From: Sutterella wadsworthensis
GTDB lineage: Bacteria; Pseudomonadota; Gammaproteobacteria; Burkholderiales; Burkholderiaceae_F
NCBI RefSeq assembly: GCF_003315195.1
Contig: NZ_QNRV01000001.1
Location: 62,001 to 126,000 of the forward strand
Direction of reading: 5' to 3'
DNA: 64,000 nt
The notes beneath the pieces were generated by a model. That model did not search any database, had not been told where the DNA came from, and saw only the letters and a list, made by a program, of their open reading frames with translations. Position numbers and translations under genes: made by a program. This document shows positions 49,801-54,562 of this stretch, piece by piece (positions within the stretch are counted from its first letter, which is position 1; every line of letters begins with the position of its first letter).

Positions 49801-52477
49801 CTTGGGTGATCTGTCTATGAAGTCGGCGGAGCTTGATATTTCCGGCGCCGCAAAACTCACGGCGCAGCGGTCGATCACTGCAACTGGCGCCAAGGTGACG
49901 TCCAATTCGCTCACGATGACGGCCAATACGGGCAGCGTTGATGCCTCCGGCTTCAGGGCGACCGTTGCTGATCAAGCCTCGGTTGAAGCGGGCGACTCTG
50001 TGATGCTTGACAATGCCGAGCTCACCGCAGGTACCCTCACGGCAACTGCGAAGACTGGTGATCTGTCGGTCAAAGAAGCGGAGATTAAGGCGACTAAGGG
50101 CGGTATCACGCTCACAGCTGAAGCTGCTGACATCGACGCCTCATGTGTAAACATCTCCGCAGTGGGTGCGGCCACACTGACGGCCGGTCAGAATCTGAAG
50201 CTCGCGCCGTCAGGCGACACTGTTGCAAGAGTAACGGCGAAGTCGCTTTCGGCCACTGCAGGCGGTGCTCTCGACGCTTTGCGGCTTGAGGTTGCAGTTA
50301 AGGAAGCATCATCGTTCCGATCGAACGGTCTGCTGACGCTCACTGACGCCAATGTCTCGGGCGGGTCGCTCCGCGCCGAAGGCGACGCAGGGGTTGAAGG
50401 CTCTCGCATCAAGGTCGACGTGACGGGCAATGGCTACAACGAGGGTAACCGCGGCGACTACGAAGGCGTCGTTACCTTCAAGTCCTCCAAGGGTCCCGTC
50501 ACCTTGACGGGAGCCGACGTCAAGGCCGATAAGGGCGACTTCTTCGCGCGCTCTGAAGGCGACCTCAACGTCGAAACGGCAGGCTTCAAGATTCAGGACG
50601 GCGGCCTTGGCTTCAAGAGCACGGGCGGCGACCTGACGCTCGCCGGCGCCACTGGCCTCAAGGGCGATTTCCTTGAAATGGAGGCCCATGGGTCGATCGG
50701 CATGGAGGACATGGAGCTCTCGGTTGAGGAAATTCTGCGCATTTCCGCGGGCGGCGACATCAACTCCCGCAACCTTCAGCTCGAGATCACCGAGGACGAG
50801 AACGGTGTGGGCGGCAAGGCCTACTTCGAGGCAACGACGGGCACCGTGCACCTTGAAGGGAGCACGATCACCGCCAAGACCTCGGACGGCTTCATCGGCG
50901 ACATGACTGTGATTGCGGGCAAAGACGCCCGGCTCGACGACGTCTTCACGCCAGAAAAGAACGTGAAGGCCGAGGGCATGTCGATCCGCGCCGGCGATGC
51001 GGTCAACTTCGGCGAAGGCACTGTTGCGCTCGAGACCAAGAAGGACCTCACCGTTGAAGCGAATCACCTCACGGGCGACCGTATCGCGGCAGAGTCCGTC
51101 TTGACGGCAGGCAGCGCGCTTTCAATTTCGGTGAAGGAGGATCTGCATGTCGAGGAAGGCGTCCAGGCTTCCGGCCAGAACGTGAAGTTCTCGTCGAAGG
51201 ACTTTACGCTCGCCGACCGCACGACAGTGCGCGGCGGATCGACGGCTAAGATCGACGCTTCGGGCGAGGTTGCCTTCACGGGCGACGTCCTCGTAACGGC
51301 GGACGACTCCGTCGGGATCGGCGCGGCATCTGGCGGCATTACCTTTACGGGTGCTGTCACGGTGGGCGACGAGACAAAGGCGGAGAACAAAGCGAAGGTC
51401 ACGCTCAAAGCGGCGGGCAGCATCCTGCAGCGGGAGGTGTCGGGCAACGCGGGCGTGCGCGGCTCGAGCCTTGAAGCTCAGTCTTCGGGCGGTTTCGTGA
51501 AGCTCGATGCCCGCGAAGGCGGAACATCCGGTGAGGGCGGCAACGCCTTCACGAAGGCTGAAATCGAGTCTGCGGGTGACGTCGTCTTTGGGTCGACCGG
51601 CCGCACAACCGAGCTCGCTGTCAACGCATCGAAGAATGGCACCGTCTCGGGTGACCTGCGCGTGCAGGGCGAACGAGGTGCGGTCATCTTCACCAACGGT
51701 GTTTCGGCTTCGGGTGAAGTGGCGGTGAATGCCGCTGCAGTGCAGGGCAGCGATCTCTCGGCCGACGGGCGTCTGGCCATCGTCACTGCGCTCGAGAAGA
51801 ATGCGCCTAAGGGTGCGCCTCAAGGCGTCGTCTTCTCCGGCGGGCTCTCAGGCAGCATCGTGACGGTCTACGCCGGTTCGGGCGACGTTGTGATTGAAGG
51901 GCCCGTGCGCTCCACTTTGGGCGAAGTAGACGTCTACCGGCTCGACCAGACCGAGCGCGGCGTCGTCCGTGTGGGCGAAGCAGATTCGGCCCATACGCTC
52001 GTGGTCTTCAATGCGCGCGGCGATGTGGTTGCGGGTCCGATGCATTCGGCCGACACGCTCTACGCGTTCGCCGGATGGGAAGGCCGAGTCTACGGGCGGA
52101 GCGGCTTCACGAGCGACGTCCACAAGGCTGGTGCCGTGGAGCATGCAGAGCCGATCGGCCTCGTGCCGGATCTCTCGGAGTGGCTGAACCTTGACGCAGC
52201 AGAGCTCGACCCATCGGCGCTGCCGCGGCTTAGCTTCACTGCGAGAAACCTCGAGTACGCCGACACGGACCGCATCGGACCGTGGCGCTTCCTCCTCGAA
52301 GACCTCACGACGCCTCTTGGCAGCTGGCTCTTCCTGAGACTGCGGCCAGATGCGGCGGAGGACGATCAGGCGGACGAAGCACTCCTCGAAGGCTTCCCCG
52401 CCCGGAAGGACGGCGTGATCCGGGATCTCCGTGAACCGACGAAGGAGGACTTCGGCTGGATCATGACGAGTCTCTGA
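34802..52477 (+). CDS. Giant LktA-type filamentous adhesin, TpsA partner
   Basis: Secreted surface adhesin of 5891 residues. The N-terminus is an extended signal peptide (ESPR: MNAIFKVLWNKARGQFVA; cleavage near SVSA-AG at 54). The secretion and folding domain (about 55-260) matches Fusobacterium leukotoxin LktA-type adhesins: INKFKEFTV, NLVNAQIEINGVVNAV, IGGDLYFVSPVGMVVG, INAGSL. Most of the rest is a beta-helix of Gly/Ala-rich repeats (SAAGAGAL..VAINT) at about 1300-2900. Helix-rich islands sit at about 770-880, 3390-3450 and 4219-4350, and a Trp/Tyr-rich non-repeat region at about 3820-4020. Tandem 84-residue repeats occur near 4940-5100. RGD occurs at 4135 and 5217. Only about three Cys are present. 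There is no autotransporter barrel; export needs TpsB, 62 nt upstream. TGAGGTGA precedes ATG. Confidence 0.93.
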   Translation: MNAIFKVLWNKARGQFVATDETKTAFGKGKVRSTVQKGLSALLLSALAAGSVSAAGIVSGWDSTTVKADQAGKVFNVTTSKFVNDGKTGINKFKEFTVNAEQIANLQFDRGQQLLNLVNAQIEINGVVNAVKNNKIGGDLYFVSPVGMVVGTTGVINAGSLTTTITTQKQFDTWSNLANGDKPTTFNDAFLQNLRTGDGVPINPAGVITVKGNINAGNSLALLAGSVQITSGARLTTGVTNFQDLVNIRGKDGKVTTSANLAKDLAFKTDPKTGDVLLFARAAGDLVADAGTQAPESAEKTDGKGTAVSASVVVEEGAVVKAAGNLTTKAYAGNGAVNPRAGDPILFKSSDGEGRDVSASVELLGTVRAEGKLTAEARAFNIVDHSKSFIGKALETIQSGFVPIDTGTIEYVDMSVDARVTVGEKAEVTGVKGLTLESEAHSDLQVGDQSGFKNFLNWGEAESIPVVSAAAMRVKNMSAVEIKGALATDGELKLAAAGDLKVDASVKAAISATKAPQASFIYADLDAGTTVSVADGAKIGAADTRAQGPSKVTAEAKQTNRVETDAETNTPPTGNIALAVNITKFNASVQTNLGAGFTTSGTADVRATNETETLKVGAKTTVGDYGFQMKLQDFGSNLALSKVAESLAGVFGTSADGSATIQKLQFGGAAAYVKNAQSATVTIAPKVQLQSTGKFTVEAKSDLADHHYEAVTKQVIDKETANAGKDKQGALAILINEAGDGASSLASVTVGEGASITTKSSGDLTLSSEALINKDRFKFLKKELIDCFNAYADHFSAEGYKDKLAAFRAAKDKMVEAFDAVGQAENFTTGITQLQTAFEEFSSTLKALMSLAGEGAETAPDLIDFGMSVLDFLNPASYTNAFVSAAGKTNEAQADNPFSVAGSLAVLDQTTKSTVEVGAGAALESAEALGLTATSRNESIAMSGQLDDFLGVPLPTIDKGTSLGASVVYHELGTDNLILVKEGAALSGTKTDLTANDELDGVTIAASAGYNTGTLSASGMAAVTEADAKNRIAIDDEARIEARSGDLTMKALRDDSVQTAAGALSFVKSAQGAANAVGAGVAVNLGSFGNTLEMKDLDGTSSIRDYGAGALKADGTLALTAESGLNLNAVGLAGQAGVSGSGSANTKKPDRAGDLSALGEQTRSEALKGAASGLAEGGALQGAVTKGAGEAAAQAGGDAAGGDGSYSGLETGERSSGIASADSVTSGVQAAGSSFQISAAGSFAWNDVAESNVLHIEGASAGKITLDAQKTAVESVTNKWVGAFAGGAAVSVSKGGSGTSVGIGGTAAVNQNNAENRLTLKNVSLSEKVEDMGVYSLVNGTTVAQGLGVAVSTSNGPAGAIDAGVSVNLIENTVRADVEGLSVGNTSGEFEYAQTAWTGEVQVTGGTTVGVAAGSGGFSGAAGAAVAVADIDNTVASTLKGASFTNAKSVDVKALASLTQVNTAVGVQAAVGSGSGVALNGSIISADITNRVNATVEESQASLAKDGSFTITARDAGTGEGEEAHAYAERAKGRTGLVEEDELLNRSLLDDVQIAKDNSGKNYRDLRSGFLAGSGMTQVSAALSVAATGGSSGGAGGAGVVVTNFENTFGASSKGLTVTHDGSGLFSEKAQSDVVTVAVAAGAAGTSGNFAASGSVIVSDVKQTAQASAEKLTLTAGAMKGDAVRAVLAAQTNAKTVNVAGNVSAQVSAGGGGFGAAVVVAEVENNALTTLNNSTISSFKGASAGNGSTVPGALGLLAENKSEIWTAAAAATVASNVALGASVAVNRAVGNAQIDVDAVTLDGLGHFDAQARDDSELWTLSGAVSAAVKPGAAAGAGLAFASSRGSTKADVNGLTLLASEEKTDIGVSAEAQDHVSTLTLAVGAGGSVGLSGAAAKNVVERTVAADLTGLKTNNKANEADETIEGAGDVVVRAESRADIDNLALVAAGSQAAALGAGVAVNTIDVDVAAGAHDLKAGVSSLNVAAHSANDIDTIGVGGAGAGTIAAAGSTAFNTITGDTSAALTDSILQAADAVAVHAESDDVIGTYAGQGVGAGTIALGLSVAMSERSGATTATVSGSSVKETGTGTGTLTMKSGVDDTHINNAIVEQDALNVQTSLEDKRTEETVDGIAVAATSATTYKTLTINGGGAGSAQAAGTASIVTHAGRTEAGVSSSTLESAGKLAVEAGDYANFSSVLVTAGGAGGISANGSVTQTDAAHATRAAVENSSLTSAAATTLSAEAKEGVSNLTIAAGGAGAIAVDAVVAIANQKSSVVTALENSTVAGGAYTQKADYLGRITNLGVSAAGAGALAGAATVAINTADVVVKSVVDGGSAVKPAGAVSIEAGRTLDWNEYGGAAAASGAGAVAGTVYINETAGETLVVVDDAQLGDGTNQVTLSAKNDDSIELVAVSAAGAKYVAAGATVAVNTMAGNVGTMVKNAALKGTDVKVEALADRKAKSTLVSASASLAAGLAANVFSTRVGGTGSYAELLGEGDAGTSATLEKFKGDYGALSKKELTTGAAGGASEGEVKAETEAKSDLVKGTGVMSVNSTFEGSNSVTLAAKEDAKAGSGIDAELGLGTAGAVGIGASVVTVDRVMGASVTMSGGGINAKTAEITASAGADDSLKVHQGSAGLVGGNASYVREQVSGGVTAVVENQANVKGESVHITAKNDSSVTADAFGVAAGAVAVGAQIAKIKDASSVVVKLENSNFVGDVKATVDRAQRLQAEATAGYGGAVAGAGAVTEISDSGKAQATLTNVSASGASFETAVNLHPELSVKSYAAGGALGVSAGVVQATAEESGEATLVVTGGELKSDEVKLSALAGEKTDKESDALRLTGRVEGYGGAAVAGLNFNTVNLSNTAKASLSVDGTAFRAAEEKIAGTAAQLRTGGYGLYDASADAVAAGGILAAGSNDLTVVHGLESEMTLKGSATTFGSLDAAVENAESAKILGESAGGALINADGNDAVRTTHEDISSAALTVAGSFTTAGDMSFEAASNSDLLMTADNTKGGLAALSGAVGTNTMEGSTAVRVTDGAALSAGGDLRLGALNAWTLGAASGDHLVKSEVYGAIAGGGIKFTNTVERSADVSVGKNASLFAGDSITAEAKSTGDADVRVLARTAGAFNALGATVESSVKNANTVSVESGAVLRTQSTEGVVALAATGEDQLEHEALTRIEGSALANANSNAKVTVERTNTVSLKSGAEIRSGGEVLLNAGAAADGTQSKLEMQNRAESFSYAFLSGISADLNAKTKLSGIVDVAGKVVSTTNTAVTGDSGDYMITGDSLSHYWGQLKADDKSTLAVKGSGKKDAAVEETGRINVTGSIDAGVNTKADIVISGLLNPEGSDAEIAGSQNKPTVKVEAGTEEAKESILSSISGPVSESEGNVYWERYAELEKILREYTGATTEAIVGYQAEFEALAALMEQKGLGEWVTLEFTEDGKTVTQRTFVPIEKSEELYVAVNVITVSGGSIKLNAAEVTGSGTISANAAEGVWIKNESNASLKVGDIVIQAKGGEIELNGVAADASALKEAGFQGNVRSSDNTADPVISIESEAKTGSYIVKHAKDESGKPFEETVTPSTNLVLTGEIRNNAADVSISAKDGDLVSLGDVGASGTLTLTAKGSIMQSYTSGLTNIGGDVPGNAWQTEIGQISSKDNYDSSKDPSTTSVSSNAQAPSGGRWVAGGAIIISGDLINLNGTVQSGYDTYELTINETVLEAKISEIREAWRRAGSPTNIDVKSSAYRLQAEEAVKTDDGSYKLLVAAWYDPVKDRIVMDDVLPEGGSIFITGKIASTGGGKIFASDGSADVRFNAGNHDVLTGRIDTGSSKGVVQFTDLFWSDSKKGTGAKVTRWQDGKTTEYLVDHNGQAIGKETVKNGIQNYSPKDGLLYVWTEGTVSGSTETQYYEYMAKWWGGADDKLKDAFETEKTTVTKSGDLYQGATITDQLTRPNKGGDQDANFYAWMDVLAQTDTGYQVTKKKWKTGFLGCHKWTSYTITRDTTSKRMVTYTVKADKDVSVGFLKGSNTVDITSNRSIHLGNSITAQGGTIKLNAGGDIRAESAGASLNGADTINLTAKGDIGSSLRPIALKGGSGELKLGAEAANIHIDGTNLGAGRTVSSDGLLAGSTLSVAVRGDLQAAKAQGKDVTLSSVEGGVKVNDLRQLEAAGTHAVNISALKDVEVTASQGDLGLGFIESKSGDVVLTVENGSVYDASGAADASDVSDEKRLEAWKRAGLINADGSSTGDTLWKADVEAEKNRITQAYARMESYKAFKEKGGELTDAQQQDYTDLQAIYGEFASAEAAVLAMEQDDTSSLGKLVASRENYGWTENDLLYSIADTIINSEGSSTTTARATNVRGKNVVINAANAGSVGEVGETVTGRLSDEDETKRLALLKALSRADIGDFSSKDGEVSVTLKIPVTIDASGKLTVNARDNIFLESPEGSGLAVKEIVSEKGDVRVTSRGGISAAEGSGLVSGNTVTLRGGTGGIGAADAYLKIHSDPAKWAAVNAGGDIFIEAVDANGALGDMTLYSLAGDKDVSLKANNLYAYSGDKLGDDYDDFAELGYIQGQTLNFEVLGDFGTEDNALRVGTASTVNFSESVGNVRLHGMGESGELAINGINASGVVDIDSEGGLKVGAVKGDSVELDAVKQITLTGNLESTGENKDLAVTSEEAGIELADNSTVRSKGGVKLDAKAGELKFTGGVVEAAGDASLHGKSVTATQGNLSAGGRIEIGATGGGIDAAGLQTQAGAGTLITAVGGGIALSGGSSIEAADDVKISSEETLDLANATVKSTAGKVELDGLAGVVAKDATLSAAKEVTVTAKENVEVSNSTVKAASLAITAAQNLTGTGLEGTITGAAALTAGGNLVLDSAVISGGTVNAVAAQGLSARGAAIDATEGTLTLTAEAADIDASSAKLTAKDKVEAKDKVELTAKQSITATDANVTSNSLAMKAEMGKVEASGLTTAITNQATVEAGDSVTLDKAVLTAGALTATANLGDLSMKSAELDISGAAKLTAQRSITATGAKVTSNSLTMTANTGSVDASGFRATVADQASVEAGDSVMLDNAELTAGTLTATAKTGDLSVKEAEIKATKGGITLTAEAADIDASCVNISAVGAATLTAGQNLKLAPSGDTVARVTAKSLSATAGGALDALRLEVAVKEASSFRSNGLLTLTDANVSGGSLRAEGDAGVEGSRIKVDVTGNGYNEGNRGDYEGVVTFKSSKGPVTLTGADVKADKGDFFARSEGDLNVETAGFKIQDGGLGFKSTGGDLTLAGATGLKGDFLEMEAHGSIGMEDMELSVEEILRISAGGDINSRNLQLEITEDENGVGGKAYFEATTGTVHLEGSTITAKTSDGFIGDMTVIAGKDARLDDVFTPEKNVKAEGMSIRAGDAVNFGEGTVALETKKDLTVEANHLTGDRIAAESVLTAGSALSISVKEDLHVEEGVQASGQNVKFSSKDFTLADRTTVRGGSTAKIDASGEVAFTGDVLVTADDSVGIGAASGGITFTGAVTVGDETKAENKAKVTLKAAGSILQREVSGNAGVRGSSLEAQSSGGFVKLDAREGGTSGEGGNAFTKAEIESAGDVVFGSTGRTTELAVNASKNGTVSGDLRVQGERGAVIFTNGVSASGEVAVNAAAVQGSDLSADGRLAIVTALEKNAPKGAPQGVVFSGGLSGSIVTVYAGSGDVVIEGPVRSTLGEVDVYRLDQTERGVVRVGEADSAHTLVVFNARGDVVAGPMHSADTLYAFAGWEGRVYGRSGFTSDVHKAGAVEHAEPIGLVPDLSEWLNLDAAELDPSALPRLSFTARNLEYADTDRIGPWRFLLEDLTTPLGSWLFLRLRPDAAEDDQADEALLEGFPARKDGVIRDLREPTKEDFGWIMTSL
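49568..49603 (+). repeat. 18-bp tandem duplication in the adhesin gene
   Basis: Two adjacent 18-base units differing at the last base encode AKDKVE twice. Such an in-frame duplicate suggests recent slippage within the repeat region. Confidence 0.8.
49619..50093 (+). repeat. Tandem 252-bp (84-residue) repeats in the adhesin gene
   Basis: Two units beginning at 49619 and 49871 share long identical DNA blocks (for example GTGACGTCCAATTCGCTC) and the protein pattern SITAT-A-VTSNSL-M, VEAGDSV-LD, LTAGTLTATA. A related block (LTAEAADIDAS) recurs at 49521 and 50112. These are likely sites of length variation by recombination. Confidence 0.75.
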
Positions 52478-52490
52478 CCTTGGGTGAAGT

Positions 52491-52522
52491 GCAGGGAGGC
52501 GTGCTGCGGCGCGCCTCCCTGC
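52491..52522 (+). terminator. Stem-loop after the adhesin gene
   Basis: GCAGGGAGGCG (52491-52501) pairs perfectly with CGCCTCCCTGC (52512-52522), 14 nt after the stop. No T-tract follows, so it may protect the long mRNA's 3' end rather than terminate by itself. Confidence 0.6.
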
Positions 52523-52744
52523 AAACTGCAGATATAGGCTTCGGTTCCGCGGAGCACCTGTGTGCAGGAGATGCGCTTGTGCGGGCCGGTTCTGTTCGCT
52601 CGGTGCTCTGTTTGAGCATGAGGCGCTCCAGAGGGTTCCAACCCTGCCGCTGACTTTGCGGACTTTGACCAGACGGATAAGTCAGGTTTTCAAAGTTTCG
52701 TTAGGTTTCTGGCTCGTCTCGAACGGTGCAGATCAAGGCTAAAA

Positions 52745-52817
52745 AGGCCGGAGCATCGCAAAAGGGTGCGTCGGCCTTCTTTTTTTGAATTCGAGTCAGT
52801 ATTGAAAGGCAAAAAAA
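52745..52817 (+). repeat. Right copy of the direct repeat flanking the adhesin locus
   Basis: Nearly identical to 32473-32545, including the hairpin (one base change in the right arm) and an even longer T-tract (TTCTTTTTTT). It acts as a terminator for the adhesin locus. Sequence outside the repeats differs on each side. Confidence 0.85.
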
Positions 52818-52938
52818 TAGGTGCCGAAAGGCTTTTCAGACGGTGTTTTCGAACCTGCTGCAGCGCCTGTTTTCTGGCCGACCAACGTTGAAAAAGAAGC
52901 GAATCGAACAACCAAATCACTTGAATTTCAACCAATTG

Positions 52939-52955
52939 GTCGACAAATGATCGAC
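52939..52955. promoter_or_regulatory. Candidate operator GTCGA-N7-TCGAC upstream of carA
   Basis: Inverted repeat of GTCGA arms. Its GTCGACAAAT is identical to the site upstream of the argA-type gene. A 10-bp palindrome ACCAATTGGT (52931-52940) overlaps its left edge. It lies about 390 nt before the carA start. Confidence 0.4.
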
Positions 52956-53184
52956 ACATTGAGAGTGGTTGATAAGGTCGGGGTTGGGGAAGGTAATTTA
53001 CCTAGATGAGCAGAGGCGAGCGCAAACAGGTCATGGATAGACTTTCCGCCGTACTGCGGTCGGAGTGTGCTTGCAGCCACGCATCATTGGTGCCTAAGAG
53101 ACACTTTTCGGTGCATGCCGGTTTCTTTCAGACTCTGTTTATCCCTTTCCGAAAAAAATGGATGGCGGATACAGACCGGGAGGA

Positions 53185-53245
53185 GCATTCGAAAGCGGCC
53201 TTGAGGACTGAACTTATTGCGGTCCTCGAACCAGCCTTCGAATGC
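53185..53245 (+). promoter_or_regulatory. Nested hairpin in the carA leader
   Basis: GCATTCGAA (53185-53193) pairs perfectly with TTCGAATGC (53237-53245), enclosing GAGGAC (53203-53208) with GTCCTC (53222-53227), plus GG/CC pairs between. The element ends 82 nt before carA. It may regulate carAB at the RNA level; no T-tract directly follows. The remainder of 52818-53326 shows no gene. Confidence 0.45.
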
Positions 53246-53326
53246 ACCTCTCCCCAAGCTTTGATTTACCGATCTCGCTCAGCCGCAGCATCAAGAAACA
53301 GAACACAAAACGGAAGGGTATCCATC

Positions 53327-54511
53327 GTGGCACTTATTGCGAAAACTCGACCTCAAGCGGCGCTCGTACTGGCCGACGGCACGGTCTTTCAGGGTGAAAG
53401 TACCGGTGCGGCAGGTCTTACGGTTGGCGAAGTTGTCTTCAACACCTCGATGACGGGTTATCAGGAAATCCTCACGGATCCCTCCTACACGGGCCAGCTC
53501 GTGACGCTTACCTGCGCGCACATCGGCAATGTCGGCGTTAATCCCGAGGACATGGAAAGCAATGCCATTCACGCAGCGGGTTTGATTGTCAAGGCGGCTG
53601 CTGATGTGCCGAGCAATTGGCGCGCTCGTCAAAGTCTCCCGGAAGCTTTGAAGGATGCCGGCGTGAAGGCGATCTGCGGCATTGATACGCGTGCGCTGAC
53701 CATTCATCTGCGTACGACCGGTGCTCAGGCCGGCGCGATCATCGCCAAGCAGATGGGTGATGAGCTCACCGATGAGGATCTGCAGCAGGCGCTTGAAGCT
53801 GCCCGCAGCTGGGGCTCAATGGCCGGCCAGGATCTGGCAAAGACCGTTACGACCGATCATGTCTATGACTGGACGGACGGCAGCTGGGAGCCTTCGCGCG
53901 AGGGCGAGCCTGCCGGGTTCCGCCGCGCAGCGGTTTTCCCGTATCACGTCGTTGCCTATGACTTCGGCATCAAGACCAATATCCTGCGCCTCCTTGCGGA
54001 TCGCGGCATCCGTGTGACGGTCGTGCCGGCTCAGACGCCCTTTGAAGAAGCGATGAAGCATCAGCCCGACGGCATCTTCCTTTCGAACGGTCCCGGCGAT
54101 CCTGCGCCTTGCACATACGCCATTGAGGTGGCGCAGAAGGCCATCGCGGCCAAGCTGCCGCTTTTCGGCATCTGCCTCGGTCATCAAATCATGGGGCTCG
54201 CCGTCGGTGCGAAGACCCTCAAGATGAAGTTCGGCCATCACGGCGCCAATCACCCGGTGGAAAACGTTGAAACGAAGCGTGTCTACATCACGAGCCAGAA
54301 CCACGGTTTTGCGGTGGATGCCGATACACTGCCGGCCAATGCCCGTGCCACGCACCGCTCCCTCTTTGACGGCAGTCTGCAGGGCTTTGAGCTCATTGGA
54401 CAGCCCGCATTCTGCTTCCAGGGGCATCCGGAAGCGAGTCCCGGTCCGCACGATATTGATGTGCTCTTCGAAAAGTTTGCGAAGAGCCTCGCCGGCCGCC
54501 GTGCCGGCTGA
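53327..54511 (+). CDS. carA: Carbamoyl-phosphate synthase small (glutaminase) subunit
   Basis: Releases ammonia from glutamine and channels it to CarB for carbamoyl phosphate, needed for arginine and pyrimidines. The 394-residue protein opens with [17 protein letters not shown] and continues through [17 protein letters not shown]. Its C-terminal class I glutaminase has SNGPGDP, the nucleophile in [10 protein letters not shown] and the His-Glu pair in [11 protein letters not shown]. The frame is open upstream to 53006, but that part is Arg/Ser-rich and unrelated; GTG at 53327 with GGAAGGG 8 nt before it gives the usual length. It lies 51 nt before carB. A long leader of about 500 nt with a hairpin precedes it. 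Confidence 0.95.
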   Translation: MALIAKTRPQAALVLADGTVFQGESTGAAGLTVGEVVFNTSMTGYQEILTDPSYTGQLVTLTCAHIGNVGVNPEDMESNAIHAAGLIVKAAADVPSNWRARQSLPEALKDAGVKAICGIDTRALTIHLRTTGAQAGAIIAKQMGDELTDEDLQQALEAARSWGSMAGQDLAKTVTTDHVYDWTDGSWEPSREGEPAGFRRAAVFPYHVVAYDFGIKTNILRLLADRGIRVTVVPAQTPFEEAMKHQPDGIFLSNGPGDPAPCTYAIEVAQKAIAAKLPLFGICLGHQIMGLAVGAKTLKMKFGHHGANHPVENVETKRVYITSQNHGFAVDADTLPANARATHRSLFDGSLQGFELIGQPAFCFQGHPEASPGPHDIDVLFEKFAKSLAGRRAG

Positions 54512-54562
54512 TGGGCCCAGCGAAGTCGACAAAGCACAGAACAAACGAACTAGAAGCGAATC

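Noticed and set aside
34802-52477. Repetitive DNA considered as a CRISPR array or satellite
   Set aside because: Repeats keep one reading frame, vary in sequence and length and encode beta-helix motifs; there are no regular spacers.
52837-52846. TTCAGACGGT, similar to the Neisseria DNA uptake sequence
   Set aside because: Single copy, nine of ten bases, no repetition noticed in the window; most likely chance.
52821-53326. Small frames and the upstream extension of carA
   Set aside because: Sequence is unrelated to CarA, Arg/Ser-rich, and the GTG at 53327 has the only good ribosome-binding site.
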